The notes: generated by a model from the sequence alone, not told the origin. DNA of 64,000 nucleotides from Streptomyces zagrosensis (GCF_014203645.1 NZ_JACHJL010000025.1:42088-106087), one strand, 5' to 3'. Positions 8,009 to 18,357 are shown, counted from the first letter of the stretch. Made by a program: numbers and translations.

Positions 8009-8039
8009 CGGCTCATCCGCTCCTCGCTCACCGGCTCAT
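8001..8039. repeat. 16-bp direct repeat spanning the TetR start codon
   Basis: TCGCTCACCGGCTCAT occurs at 8001-8016 and again at 8024-8039, a 23-bp period. One copy covers the GTG of the TetR gene, the other its upstream region. It could be a duplicated half-operator or a simple start-site duplication. Confidence 0.6.
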
Positions 8040-8212
8040 TGTCCACCGCCGCCCCCGCGGCAGTGTGCGTGGTGGTCGAGAACGCCGCGCGGGGCCGTAG
8101 GCGGGGTGGGTGCTGCGGGCCCCTGTAGTTTTTCCACGCGTGTAGTAACGTGAGTTGCTGATGGCATGCCGGCCGCATGGCCGGCTCAAGTCCCCTGCCT
8201 GGAGAGTGGGTT

Positions 8213-9769
8213 GTGGCAATAGACAACAGTCCCGATAGCGGGACGCAGCGGCGCACGGGCGGACCGGAGCAGCGCCACCGAGGGATGTTGGCGGTGGTGC
8301 TCACCGTCCAGTTCCTGGTGTCGCTCGATCTGTCCGTAGTGAATGTGGCGCTCCCTGACATACGTTCCGACCTGGGCTTCACCGCCGATGACCTGCTCTG
8401 GGTGGTCAATGCGTACGCCCTCGCCTTCGGCGGTTTGCTGATGCTCGGCGGGCGGCTCGCCGACATCGTCGGCAGGCGGCGCACGCTGACCGTCGGGCTC
8501 GCCGTCTTCGGTATCGCCAGCCTCGGTGGCGGCCTGGTCAGCTCGCCGGGCGGGCTGATCGCCGCCCGTGCGGTCCAGGGCGTGGGAGCGGCGGCGCTCG
8601 CGCCGGTCGCCTTCGCCCTGATCACCGTCACCCTCCCGGCGGGCCCGGCCCGCTCTCGGGCTCTGGGTCTGTGGGGGATGGCGGGCGCGGCGGGCGGCGC
8701 GGTCGGCGTACTCGCGGGCGGGCTGCTCACCGAAGGGGCGGGCTGGCGCTCCGTCCTCCTGATCAATGTGCCGCTCGTGCTGCTCGCACTGGCCGGAACA
8801 CGCCGTTGGGTGGCCGCTGATCGTCGCACCGGCGCTGCGCCCCGGCTCGACCTAGTCGGGGCCGCGCTCATCACGCTGGGCATGACCGCGCTGGTGTTCG
8901 GGCTGGCGCGCACCGAAACGCAGGGCTGGGCATCGGCCACTACTCTCGGCACGCTCGCGGGGGCGGTGTTGCTTATTGCGGCGTTTGTCGTGGTCGAACT
9001 GCGGGTGCGTCAACCGCTGCTACGCATAGGCCTGTTGGCCAACCGGCCGGTCTTGGCCGCCAATCTCTTCGTCATGCTGCTGTTCTCCGGCCAGTTCGCC
9101 GCGTTCTATTTCCTGTCGCTCTACACCCAGCAGGTCCTCGACTATTCACCGACCGAGGCCGGCCTCGCCTTCCTGCCCTTCTGTATCGGCATCGTCATCG
9201 GCTCGGTGCTCGCGACCCGTACGGTGGCCACCCTCGGCACCCGCTGGTTGCTGGTCATCGGCGGGGCGTTGGGTGCCGTGGGCTTTGGCTGGTTCTCGCT
9301 GGCGATCGCCGCTGATGGCACCTTCTTGAACTCCGTTCTGGGCCCGTCCCTGGTCGCCAGCGTGGGCGTGGGAATGTGCTTCGTACCGCTGGGCACGGCG
9401 GCCACTTCCGGCGTCGCTGCGGCCGAGGCGGGCATGGCCTCTGGGCTGCTCAACAGCTTCCGGCAGATCGGCGGTTCGCTCGGCCTCGCGGTTCTGGTCG
9501 CCGTCGTGGCACGGGCCACCGACCGGGCGGCCGGTGCCCCCGATGCGCGGCTGGCCACCGGCTACGCGACGGCCTTCGCGGTCTCGGCCGGGCTGCTGGC
9601 CGCGGCGGCGCTGGTCGCGATGGCCCTGCTCCGCGACCGGAGAACCGCGCTCCCAGACCTAGGCCAGCGCCAGCGGCCACTTTCAGCCGAGAGGGCCAAG
9701 GAGGGCGTTACGGCAGGGCCCGCGCGGGGCGCCCGATCAGCATCGCCGGTGCCCCCGCGACCCGAGTGA
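8213..9769 (+). CDS. MFS exporter, DHA2 family (14 TM, EmrB/QacA type)
   Basis: 518 residues from GTG 8213, preceded by GGAGAG at 8201-8206; an upstream in-frame ATG lacks an RBS. About 14 hydrophobic helices. Helix 1 has FLVSLDLSVVNVALPDI (motif D1), the loop after TM2 has GGRLADIVGRRR (motif A), and motif C-like glycine-rich sequence follows. The family exports drugs or natural products using the proton motive force. It is divergent from a TetR gene that probably regulates it. The C-terminal Arg/Pro tail overlaps the 3' end of the methyltransferase gene on the other strand by 62 bp. Confidence 0.93.
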   Translation: MAIDNSPDSGTQRRTGGPEQRHRGMLAVVLTVQFLVSLDLSVVNVALPDIRSDLGFTADDLLWVVNAYALAFGGLLMLGGRLADIVGRRRTLTVGLAVFGIASLGGGLVSSPGGLIAARAVQGVGAAALAPVAFALITVTLPAGPARSRALGLWGMAGAAGGAVGVLAGGLLTEGAGWRSVLLINVPLVLLALAGTRRWVAADRRTGAAPRLDLVGAALITLGMTALVFGLARTETQGWASATTLGTLAGAVLLIAAFVVVELRVRQPLLRIGLLANRPVLAANLFVMLLFSGQFAAFYFLSLYTQQVLDYSPTEAGLAFLPFCIGIVIGSVLATRTVATLGTRWLLVIGGALGAVGFGWFSLAIAADGTFLNSVLGPSLVASVGVGMCFVPLGTAATSGVAAAEAGMASGLLNSFRQIGGSLGLAVLVAVVARATDRAAGAPDARLATGYATAFAVSAGLLAAAALVAMALLRDRRTALPDLGQRQRPLSAERAKEGVTAGPARGARSASPVPPRPE

Positions 9770-10934
9770 GGAACACCGTCGCCGCCCCCGACCCCTGCGG
9801 CCTGACCTTCTTGCGCAGCTCCTCCGGCGTCACCGGCGACCCGCGCTTCTTCACCGTCAGCACCCCGATGTCCCGCTCCCGCAGCAGCGCCTTGAGTCGC
9901 TTGACGTTGAACGGGAGCACATCGGTGATCTCGTACGCGGTCGCGTACGGGGTCGGCACCAGGTCATCGGAGGTGATGTACGCAATCGTCGGGTCGATCA
10001 GCCGGCCGCCGACTCGCTGCGCCACGTCCGCGACCAGATGGGCCCGGATCACCGCGCCGTCCGGCTCGTACAGCCAGCGGCCCACCGGGCCCGGCGCGGG
10101 GTCCGGCAGGTGCGCGCCGGTCAGCGCGGCGCCGCCGGGCAGCAGCGTCGCCCGGCGGGCGCCGGGGGCGGTGCCGAACCACAGCACGGCCTCCTTCACG
10201 TCACCGCCGTCCGAGATCCACTCCGCATCGGCGTCCTCGGGAATCGCCTCGTGGGGCACCCCGGGCGCGATCTTCAGCGCCGCATACGGGGCGCCGCGGG
10301 CGGCGCCGATGGCCCAGGACAGGGGCGGCGAGTACGCCTCGGGGTCGAAGATCCGGCCTCGTCCGCCGCCCTGCGAGCCGCCACGCCCCTTCGCCGTACC
10401 CCGGCGCGCGGGGTCGGCGAAGACCGCGTCGTACCCCTCGGTGCTGGTCTCCCGAACGTCGGCGCACCGCACCTCGATGAGTTCCGCCAGGCCCAGGGCC
10501 TCCGCGTTGGCGCGGGCCACGGCGCAGGTCAGCGGGGAGCGATCGACGGCGAGTACGGACACCCCGGCCCGTGCCAGTGCGATCGCGTCACCGCCGACGC
10601 CGCAGCACAGATCGGCCAGCCGCCGCACTCCGAGCGCCGCGAACCGGCTCGCCCGGTACGTGGCCACCGAGGCGCGCGTGGCCTGTTCGACGCCGTCGGG
10701 AGTGAAGTACATCCGGTACGCATCGGCCTCGCCGAACTTCGCCACGGCCCGCTGCCGCAGCCCGGCCTGCCCGATCGCGGCCGAAACCAGCTCGGCCGGA
10801 TGGTCGCGGCGTAGCCGGGTGGCGGTCGCCAACTCCTGGGCGGGGTCGAGGTCGCGGAGCGTGGCGAGCAGGGCCTGCCCCTCATGGGTCAGCAGGGCGG
10901 GAAAGGCCTCGACGGGCAGGGTGGTCGCGCTCAC
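9708..10934 (-). CDS. Class I SAM-dependent methyltransferase with THUMP-like domain
   Basis: 408 residues from GTG 10934; the open frame continues upstream but is Arg-rich and covers the CIRCE region. The SAM-binding motif LADLCCGVGGDAIALA is followed by VLAVDRSPLTCAVARANAEALGL, then the catalytic-type segment YDAVFADPARR. The C-terminal third (LPFNVKRLKALLRERDIGVLTVKKRG) is the THUMP-like domain of actinobacterial RNA methyltransferases. Probably modifies RNA, substrate unknown. Its 3' end overlaps that of the exporter in convergent orientation. Confidence 0.87.
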   Translation of the reverse strand: MSATTLPVEAFPALLTHEGQALLATLRDLDPAQELATATRLRRDHPAELVSAAIGQAGLRQRAVAKFGEADAYRMYFTPDGVEQATRASVATYRASRFAALGVRRLADLCCGVGGDAIALARAGVSVLAVDRSPLTCAVARANAEALGLAELIEVRCADVRETSTEGYDAVFADPARRGTAKGRGGSQGGGRGRIFDPEAYSPPLSWAIGAARGAPYAALKIAPGVPHEAIPEDADAEWISDGGDVKEAVLWFGTAPGARRATLLPGGAALTGAHLPDPAPGPVGRWLYEPDGAVIRAHLVADVAQRVGGRLIDPTIAYITSDDLVPTPYATAYEITDVLPFNVKRLKALLRERDIGVLTVKKRGSPVTPEELRKKVRPQGSGAATVFLTRVAGAPAMLIGRPARALP

Positions 10935-11131
10935 CGGCCCATTCTCGCAGCGCCCACCCTCCGGGGCCGCCGCGGGCTGCTGCAGGCTGCCGGGGCTGCC
11001 GGGGGCGCGCTCGCACCCAAGGCGGCGCGGGCCGCCGCGGCGCGCGCCCCGACGTGTCAGCGGGTGCCGCACGTATGCCGGTCCCAAGGCCCCGCGGGGG
11101 GCCGCTCGGGGCCTCCGACTTGTGCGCCGCG

Positions 11132-11158
11132 TTGGCACTCCGCTTGACCGAGTGCTAA
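11132..11158. promoter_or_regulatory. CIRCE operator 1 (HrcA site) of groESL
   Basis: TTGGCACTC-N9-GAGTGCTAA, one mismatch from the consensus TTAGCACTC-N9-GAGTGCTAA. It overlaps the -35 region of the groES promoter, so HrcA binding would block RNA polymerase. Confidence 0.96.
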
Positions 11159-11172
11159 CCGCGTCCTAGTCT
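11144..11172 (+). promoter_or_regulatory. groES vegetative promoter
   Basis: TTGACC (11144-11149) and TAGTCT (11167-11172), spaced 17 bp, an HrdB-type promoter. The -35 lies inside CIRCE 1, and CIRCE 2 lies just downstream of the expected start point. Confidence 0.85.
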
Positions 11173-11177
11173 CAGAG

Positions 11178-11204
11178 CTGGCACTCCGCACCAAGGAGTG
11201 CCAG
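11178..11204. promoter_or_regulatory. CIRCE operator 2 of groESL
   Basis: CTGGCACTC-N9-GAGTGCCAG, a perfect 9-bp dyad, with GCACTC/GAGTGC as in CIRCE. Tandem CIRCE sites are known upstream of Streptomyces groESL. Confidence 0.92.
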
Positions 11205-11305
11205 AACACAGCGACGGGCAGATCCGGCACCCGCGACGACGGATCTACCAGGTCGCCACCTCAGACAGTTAACCCCGTGAGATCTCCGAAGGGGGAGGTC
11301 GGATC

Positions 11306-11614
11306 GTGACGACCGCCAGCTCCAAGGTTGCCATCAAGCCGCTTGAGGACCGCATTGTGGTCCAGCCGCTCGACGCTGAGCAGACCACGGCCTCAGGCCT
11401 GGTCATTCCGGACACCGCTAAGGAGAAGCCCCAAGAGGGCGTCGTCCTGGCCGTGGGCCCGGGCCGCTTCGAGGACGGCAACCGTCTTCCGCTCGACGTC
11501 TCCGTCGGTGACGTTGTGCTCTACAGCAAGTACGGCGGCACCGAGGTGAAGTACAACGGCGAGGAGTATCTCGTCCTCTCGGCTCGCGACGTCCTCGCGA
11601 TCATCGAGAAGTAA
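11306..11614 (+). CDS. groES: GroES co-chaperonin (Cpn10)
   Basis: 102 residues, typical length. KPLEDRIVVQPLDAEQTTASGLVIPDTAKEKP includes the mobile loop that docks on GroEL (residues ~18-36). The heptameric lid caps the GroEL cavity in the cytoplasm during ATP-driven folding. GTG 11306 is preceded by GGGGGAGG at 11291-11298. First gene of the heat-inducible operon controlled by HrcA/CIRCE; groEL starts 96 bp downstream after a hairpin. Confidence 0.98.
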   Translation: MTTASSKVAIKPLEDRIVVQPLDAEQTTASGLVIPDTAKEKPQEGVVLAVGPGRFEDGNRLPLDVSVGDVVLYSKYGGTEVKYNGEEYLVLSARDVLAIIEK

Positions 11615-11634
11615 TTCACCCAGTTTTACGTGAC

Positions 11635-11690
11635 CCGCGCCCCGGCCTCCCGTGTCTGAAACACCCGGGCGACCGGGGCGCGGTTCTTTT
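11635..11690 (+). terminator. groES-groEL intercistronic hairpin
   Basis: CCGCGCCCCGG (11635-11645) pairs perfectly with CCGGGGCGCGG (11673-11683), with an inner GTGT/ACAC stem, followed by TTCTTTT. It may act as a partial terminator or 3' stabiliser, giving more groES than groEL mRNA. Confidence 0.75.
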
Positions 11691-11710
11691 GGAGAGGACT
11701 TAAGGCAACC

Positions 11711-13333
<1,623 letters not shown>

Positions 13334-13360
13334 TCTTCGGATCAACCCGGCACCACGCAA

Positions 13361-13405
13361 GAAGCCCGGCCCTCCCACTTCCGTATCCGTGGGGGGCTGG
13401 GCTTC
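13361..13405 (+). terminator. Terminator after groEL
   Basis: GAAGCCCGGCCCTCCCAC pairs with GTGGGGGGCTGGGCTTC (one G-T pair and one bulge), loop ~10 nt, no strong U run, as often in Streptomyces. It separates groESL from the convergent SDR gene. Confidence 0.8.
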
Positions 13406-13537
13406 GGCGCGTCGGCGCGTCGGCGGACCTCAGCGCCTCGGGGCAGGCGCTGACGTACGAGGATCGCGCGTGATTCGCCATGCCCCTGACAGCCTTAAGC
13501 CATCAAGGACCCGTTGAGGCCCCGTCGATGACCGGAT

Positions 13538-14341
13538 CTAGCGCGGCGCGTAGCGGCGTCCCGTCTTGGTCGATACGCGGGCCAGCGCCCCGCGCGGCGC
13601 GAGCCTGACGAGCCCGGTCAGGGCCTTGTACCGGGGGTCCGGCACCGACAGCGTCTTGCCGCGCGCCAGGTCTTTCAGCGCAGCCTCCACCACCCGATCG
13701 GCGTCCAACCACAGCCAACCCGGCACATTGTCGGTGTCCATCCCGGCCCGCTGGTGGAACTCCGTCCGCACGAAACCCGGGCACAGTGCCATCAGCCGCA
13801 CCCCGGCGGCGCTCAGGTCGCGGGCCGCGCCCTGGGTGAACTGCACGACCCACGCCTTGCTCGCCCCATAGGTGCCGCGAGGGACGAACGCCGCGACCGA
13901 CGCCACATTCACCACCCCGCCGCGCCCCCGCTCCCGCATGGGCGTCACGGCCGCGCTGGTCAGCCGCAGTACGGCCTCGCAGTGCACCTTCAGCATGGTC
14001 AACTCGTCCGCGAGGGGAACGTCGAGGAACTGCCCCTTGTTGCCGAATCCGGCGTTGTTCACCAGCAGATCGATCGGCTGCTTGCGATCGCCGAGCCGCT
14101 GCTCGACGGCCGTGATGCCCTCTTCCTGGGACAGATCGGCGGACAGCACCTCGACCTCGACCCCGTGCTGGTCGTGCAGCTCGGCCGCCTGCTCCCGCAG
14201 CCGCCCCTTGTCCCGCGCCACGAGCACCAGGTTGTGCCCGGCACCATGCCCCTGGGCCTGCGCTGTGCCCTGCGCGGCCAGCCGCCGCGCGAACGCCGCG
14301 CCGATGCCCGCCGTCGATCCCGTGATGAGTGCAGTCGTCAT
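13538..14341 (-). CDS. Short-chain dehydrogenase/reductase (SDR, classical)
   Basis: 267 residues with a Rossmann fold. Glycine motif TGSTAGIG at residues 7-14, NNAG in the middle, and catalytic Y158-x3-K162 (YGASK) with a preceding Ser (VASVAAF). NAD(P)-dependent oxidoreductase acting on an unknown carbonyl or alcohol. The C-terminal basic tail (RVSTKTGRRYAPR) suggests a YqjQ/DltE-like SDR. It stands alone between groEL and the MOSC gene, 248 bp away. Confidence 0.92.
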   Translation of the reverse strand: MTTALITGSTAGIGAAFARRLAAQGTAQAQGHGAGHNLVLVARDKGRLREQAAELHDQHGVEVEVLSADLSQEEGITAVEQRLGDRKQPIDLLVNNAGFGNKGQFLDVPLADELTMLKVHCEAVLRLTSAAVTPMRERGRGGVVNVASVAAFVPRGTYGASKAWVVQFTQGAARDLSAAGVRLMALCPGFVRTEFHQRAGMDTDNVPGWLWLDADRVVEAALKDLARGKTLSVPDPRYKALTGLVRLAPRGALARVSTKTGRRYAPR

Positions 14342-14589
14342 ACGCGCACGCTATCCGGCCACCGTACGTCCGTAGGCAGCGGCGGCCGGGTCGGCCGAGT
14401 CGGCCGGTTGGGCGGGCCCGCACCTGACCTTCCCGCCCCTCGCTGCACCACCACCACGTCAACACGGCGCCCACTGCGGCGTTTCGACCCGAGCGAGGGC
14501 GCTGCACGGCCCGTAGCCGGCCCCGTGGCGCCGTGCAGTCCCGCCGGCCGCTGCGCGGTCCGCAGGGCTCCGCGCGGCTGCGTACGGCC

Positions 14590-15264
14590 TTATCGGGTGT
14601 CGAGGCGCTCGTTCGCGCCGGTACGCCGTAGCGCCTTCTCGTACGCCTCCGGGTGCAATGCCTCCCCCGCCGCCAACACCCTTGGCAGCAGCGCCGGTTC
14701 GGTGGTGAGGGCGCGGAACAGAAAAGAGACCGTGACTTCGTGCTCGGGGCGGTACGCGATCTCGATGCCGTCCCCGGCCGTGATCTCACCGGGCTCGATG
14801 ACGCGTAGGTACGCGCCGGGCAGGGCGACCTGCGTGAATCGCTTCACCCACCGCTGCTCAGCCATGAAGCCCGCGAACGTACGGCACGGCGTGCGCGGCG
14901 AGGTTACTTCCAAGAGCAGGTCAGGACCGATCCGCCAGCGCTCGCCGATCAGCGCACCGTTGACGTCGAGCCCCCTGGTGGTGAGGTTTTCCCCGAAGGC
15001 GCCCGGCGGCAGCTCGCGGCCGAGCTCGCGCGCCCACAGATCGAGGTCTTCGCGCGCGTACGCGTAGACGGCCTGGTCATTGCCGCCATGGTTGCGCAGG
15101 TCGCAGACGGAGTCTCCGGCCAACCCGCTGGCGCCGATGCCCTTGGGGCCCGGCGCGCTGACGGCCACCGGGCCCGTGACGGGTTGTTTGCGGATGCCGG
15201 TGTAATCGACGTCGGTGTGCTCGGTAAGTTCGGAACGGCCGAGGTTCAGCGAGAGCAGCAGCAT
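14590..15264 (-). CDS. MOSC domain protein (YiiM-like)
   Basis: 224 residues. The segment LAGDSVCDLRNHGGNDQAVYAYAREDLDLW and then GAFGENLTTRGLD is diagnostic of MOSC domains; SPRTPCRTFAGFM supplies the conserved Cys thought to bind sulfur/molybdenum cofactor. Family members handle molybdenum cofactor or reduce N-hydroxylated compounds. It is divergent from a LysR regulator whose start is 80 bp away, so that regulator may control it. Confidence 0.92.
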   Translation of the reverse strand: MLLLSLNLGRSELTEHTDVDYTGIRKQPVTGPVAVSAPGPKGIGASGLAGDSVCDLRNHGGNDQAVYAYAREDLDLWARELGRELPPGAFGENLTTRGLDVNGALIGERWRIGPDLLLEVTSPRTPCRTFAGFMAEQRWVKRFTQVALPGAYLRVIEPGEITAGDGIEIAYRPEHEVTVSFLFRALTTEPALLPRVLAAGEALHPEAYEKALRRTGANERLDTR

Positions 15265-15344
15265 GGCCGCACGGTAAGCGATCGTCCCTCAAAGCGTCGA
15301 GCGAAATCTTACGTTTTCCCCCAAGGGTCGCTTATGCTCAATGC

Positions 15345-16316
15345 ATGATTGAGGCTCGTCATCTCCGGGTACTGCGTGCGGTGGCCGCTACCGGTTCTTT
15401 CTCCGCCGCCGCACGTGATCTCGGCTGTACGCAGCCCGCCGTCAGCCAGCAGATGAAGGCGCTCGAACAGGCCGCGGGCACAGCCCTGTTGGTTCGTATG
15501 GGGCGCGAAACCCGATTGACCGAAGGAGGCCGCGCCCTGCTCCGACATGCTGTCGGCATCCTGGCTGGGCTGGCGGCTGCCGAGGAGGAAATCGCGGCGA
15601 TCGCGGGGCTGCGCGCGGGACGGGTGCGGCTGGTGTCCTTTCCCAGCGGCAGTTCCACTCTGGTGCCGACCGCCCTCGCCGAACTGCGCGCGGCGCACCC
15701 CGGCACCCAGGTCTCGCTGGTGGACGCCGAACCGCCGCGCTCCGTGGAACTGCTCCGCGCGGGCGACTGCGAAATCGCTCTGGCCTTTCGTTACCCGATG
15801 TCCGGGGCCGGTGCCGGGGCCGCCAAGGCAAACGCGAAGGCGAACGAAGACGGGAGCGCGAACGCAAACGGGTGCGCGGGCGCCGAGTCGGAGTGGAGCG
15901 ACCTGGCGGTACGGCCGCTGTTGACCGACCGGCTGGTCGGCCTGGTCCCGGAGGGACACCGGTTTGCCGACGCGTCGGTGGTGGGCATCGGCGAACTGGC
16001 CGAGGAACCGTGGATCGCGGGCTGCCCGCGCTGCCGCCGGCAGCTGGTCGAGGTCTGCGAAGAGGCGGGCTTCACCCCACGCATCGACTTCGCCACCGAT
16101 GACTATCCGGCCGTGATCGGCCTGGTCGGCGCCGGCCTAGGGGTCGCTGTGCTGCCCGAACTCGCGCTGGAGTCGGTACGTATCAAGGGCGTACGGACGG
16201 TACGCGTCGAGCCCGCCGTAGAACGGGAAGTCGTGGCGCTCACCCTCCCCGACCTGACCCGAGTCCCGGCCGTCGCGGCAACGCTGGACCGCCTGGAACT
16301 CGCCGCCAAACGCTAG
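15345..16316 (+). CDS. LysR-family transcriptional regulator
   Basis: 323 residues. Winged HTH at residues ~1-62 (LRVLRAVAATGSFSAAARDLGCTQPAVSQQMKALE in the standard pattern), then a periplasmic-binding-protein-like effector domain. A low-complexity Ala/Asn/Lys insertion (AKANAKAN and following, ~residues 157-186) interrupts the effector domain between its subdomains, unusual for the family. The cysteines in GCPRCRRQL and VCEEAG could sense redox. ATG 15345 is 80 bp from the divergent MOSC gene, the usual LysR-target arrangement. Confidence 0.92.
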   Translation: MIEARHLRVLRAVAATGSFSAAARDLGCTQPAVSQQMKALEQAAGTALLVRMGRETRLTEGGRALLRHAVGILAGLAAAEEEIAAIAGLRAGRVRLVSFPSGSSTLVPTALAELRAAHPGTQVSLVDAEPPRSVELLRAGDCEIALAFRYPMSGAGAGAAKANAKANEDGSANANGCAGAESEWSDLAVRPLLTDRLVGLVPEGHRFADASVVGIGELAEEPWIAGCPRCRRQLVEVCEEAGFTPRIDFATDDYPAVIGLVGAGLGVAVLPELALESVRIKGVRTVRVEPAVEREVVALTLPDLTRVPAVAATLDRLELAAKR

Positions 16317-16599
16317 CCAGCCGGCTAGTCGCAGCTAGTCAGCCGCAGCCAGTCGGCTAGCCGCAGCGCAGTCGCACGCCTCACTCGCTCGTACCCCCCA
16401 TGCGCGCACTGCGCGCACGTACGCACCTCCCGCGCGCATCGCCTGTTCCGCGTTACGCCGATGGGGTGAGGGGGTAGTCGGCGCCGATGCGGGCGGGGCT
16501 GGCTGGCCCGCTGGCCCGGCCGAGGATGGCGGCGGAGGGCCCACCCGGGGCGGTTTCCGGCAGAAACGCCAGGTAAAACGTTTTTCCGGCCGTGGCGAG

Positions 16600-16917
16600 C
16601 TAGCGGTTCGGCACCGTGCCCGACGCCGCGATGGCGCGGTGTCGCGCCCGACCCATCAGTTCCTCGCGCTCGTCCTCGGTCAGGCCGCCCCACACGCCGT
16701 AGGGCTCCCGCACCGCGAGCGCGTGTGCCGCGCACTGGGCGCGGACCGGGCAGCGCATGCAGACTTCCTTGGCCGAGGTCTCGCGGGCGCTGCGCGCCGC
16801 GCCGCGCTCGCCCTCCGGGTGAAAGAAAAGCGAGCTGTCCACGCCTCGGCACGCGGCCAGCAGCTGCCAGTCCCACAGGTCGGCGTTCGGTCCGGGAAGG
16901 CGGGAGAAATCTGCCAT
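16600..16917 (-). CDS. whiD: WhiD, WhiB-like [4Fe-4S] developmental regulator
   Basis: 105 residues with the Wbl signature: four cluster-binding cysteines C23, C53, C56 and C62 (C-Xn-C-XX-C-X5-C) and the beta-turn GVWGG at 74-78 followed by LTEDER. Wbl proteins bind the principal sigma factor HrdB. WhiD is needed for late sporulation in Streptomyces, and the mycobacterial counterpart in the same neighbourhood is WhiB3. RBS GAGGGG precedes ATG 16917. Assignment as whiD rests on sequence and on adjacency to bldM. Confidence 0.92.
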   Translation of the reverse strand: MADFSRLPGPNADLWDWQLLAACRGVDSSLFFHPEGERGAARSARETSAKEVCMRCPVRAQCAAHALAVREPYGVWGGLTEDEREELMGRARHRAIAASGTVPNR

Positions 16918-16965
16918 TGCTATCCCCTCGGAGGCGAGCTGTTGCGGACGTGTTGCCCGGGGTCG

Positions 16966-16990
16966 TACATCTGCTGTGTAAGCAGATGTA
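16966..16990. promoter_or_regulatory. Perfect 10-bp dyad in the whiD-bldM intergenic region
   Basis: TACATCTGCT (16966-16975), 5-nt spacer, AGCAGATGTA (16981-16990). It lies 49-73 bp upstream of the whiD start in an AT-richer stretch. Suitable as an operator for a homodimeric regulator; the binder is unknown. Confidence 0.6.
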
Positions 16991-17144
16991 AATATGACTC
17001 ATTGCGAATCTAGCCATAGACGTCGCCAAAATGAAGTAAAACCGGCCAAATAGGGCAAAGGGCCGGAAGGGGTGCGGTCCTGCTGGCAGCGCTCGGAGCG
17101 TGTCCGCTCCCTCACGTAGAGTGCCGAAGGCGGCCGTCTCGGCC

Positions 17145-17172
17145 CGTAACTCTTTCGGGTGACCGTCGTTGA
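17145..17172 (+). promoter_or_regulatory. SigBldN-type promoter of bldM (bldMp1)
   Basis: CGTAAC (17145-17150), 16-bp spacer, CGTTGA (17167-17172), ~120 bp upstream of bldM. This is the sequence I recall for the BldN-dependent bldM promoter. It predicts activation of bldM by the ECF sigma factor BldN during aerial growth. Confidence 0.85.
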
Positions 17173-17294
17173 ATGTGCGAGGCGGTTGATGAATGAAGCG
17201 CACGGGCAGATGTCCGACGGGTCAACCGCTTAGGTGACGAAAAGTACCCAGCCTGGAGGCTCAAGGTGACGCGCATTAGCTGCGGATGGCGGTC

Positions 17295-17906
17295 ATGACT
17301 TCCGTCCTCGTCTGCGACGACTCCCCGCTTGCCCGAGAGGCGCTGCGCCGCGCGGTAGCGACCGTGCCCGGCGTCGAGCGTGTGACGACGGCGGCCAACG
17401 GCGAGGAAGTCCTCCGCCGCTGGGGCGCCGACCGCTCGGACCTCATTTTGATGGACGTACGAATGCCGGGGCTCGGCGGCGTCGAGACCGTGCGCCGCCT
17501 GCTGTCCGCGGACCCCGGGGCCCGCATCATCATGCTGACGGTCGCCGAAGACCTGGACGGGGTGGCCCTCGCGGTGGCCGCCGGCGCCCGCGGCTACCTA
17601 CACAAGGACGCGTCCCGCGCAGAGTTGCGGGCCACCGTGACCCAGGCGCTCGCCGATCCGACCTGGCGGCTCGCGCCGCGCAGGCTGCGATCGGCAGAGA
17701 TGGGCGCGGCTCCCACGCTCACCGCTCGGGAGATCCAAGTCCTTGAAGGCATGAGTCACGGCCGCTCGAACGCCGAGATCGGCCGCGAGCTGTTCCTCTC
17801 CGAAGACACGGTGAAGACACACGCCAGGCGGCTGTTCAAGAAGCTCGGCGCCTCCGACCGGGCCCACGCCGTCGCGCTCGGCTTCCGCTGGGGCCTGGTC
17901 CGCTAA
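17295..17906 (+). CDS. bldM: BldM, orphan (atypical) response regulator
   Basis: 203 residues from ATG 17295, the length of known BldM; an upstream in-frame ATG (17286) adds only three residues. Receiver domain: MTSVLVCDDSPLA and LILMDVRMPG at the phospho-acceptor position. C-terminal NarL/LuxR-type HTH: LTAREIQVLEGMSHGRSNAEIGRELFLSEDTVKTH (in pieces, residues ~140-175). BldM has no partner kinase and works as a homodimer, or as a heterodimer with WhiI, to activate aerial hypha and sporulation genes. Divergent from whiD, with the BldN-type promoter upstream. Confidence 0.97.
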   Translation: MTSVLVCDDSPLAREALRRAVATVPGVERVTTAANGEEVLRRWGADRSDLILMDVRMPGLGGVETVRRLLSADPGARIIMLTVAEDLDGVALAVAAGARGYLHKDASRAELRATVTQALADPTWRLAPRRLRSAEMGAAPTLTAREIQVLEGMSHGRSNAEIGRELFLSEDTVKTHARRLFKKLGASDRAHAVALGFRWGLVR

Positions 17907-18357
17907 GGCGCCTGTTGTTGCGTTTCATGTCCCGCCTGCCTCTCGCCCACGGGGCGAACGACGCCGGCCGCACCCCGGGCCGCGGATGTCGGAGCGCGTG
18001 GCGGTGCGGGCATGACGCTCCCCGTCCGCCGTGGGGTGGGCGGGGCGGTGCCGGAGACCGGCACGTTCGGTACCGATTTGGATGCATCATGAGGCGCGAC
18101 CCGCGAGCGTGTGACCAGCGAAGAGCCCGAAGATACGGGCCACGGTGCGCCGTTTGGCGTGGCAGATGTGGCGGCGGCTTGTGTCGGTTCCGCTCGCGCT
18201 GCCGCATCCTTGAGCTATGGAGTTCCTCGGGGACGGCTCGGGCAGGCGTGAGGGGAGGGCGCACGAGTTGAGTGCGAACGCACCCGCTTATAACGCTTCG
18301 ACGTACAACTATGGGCGCGGTGCCGCGGAAGCTGCGGCGCCAAGGCACCATGGACCG
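17907..18357. other. Intergenic region between bldM and the sigma factor gene
   Basis: No convincing gene. A possible weak promoter is TTGAGT (18268-18273) with TATAAC (18289-18294), but the 15-bp spacing is short. GC-rich short inverted repeats around 18015-18050 could be the bldM terminator. The long leader may matter for sigma-factor control. Confidence 0.4.
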
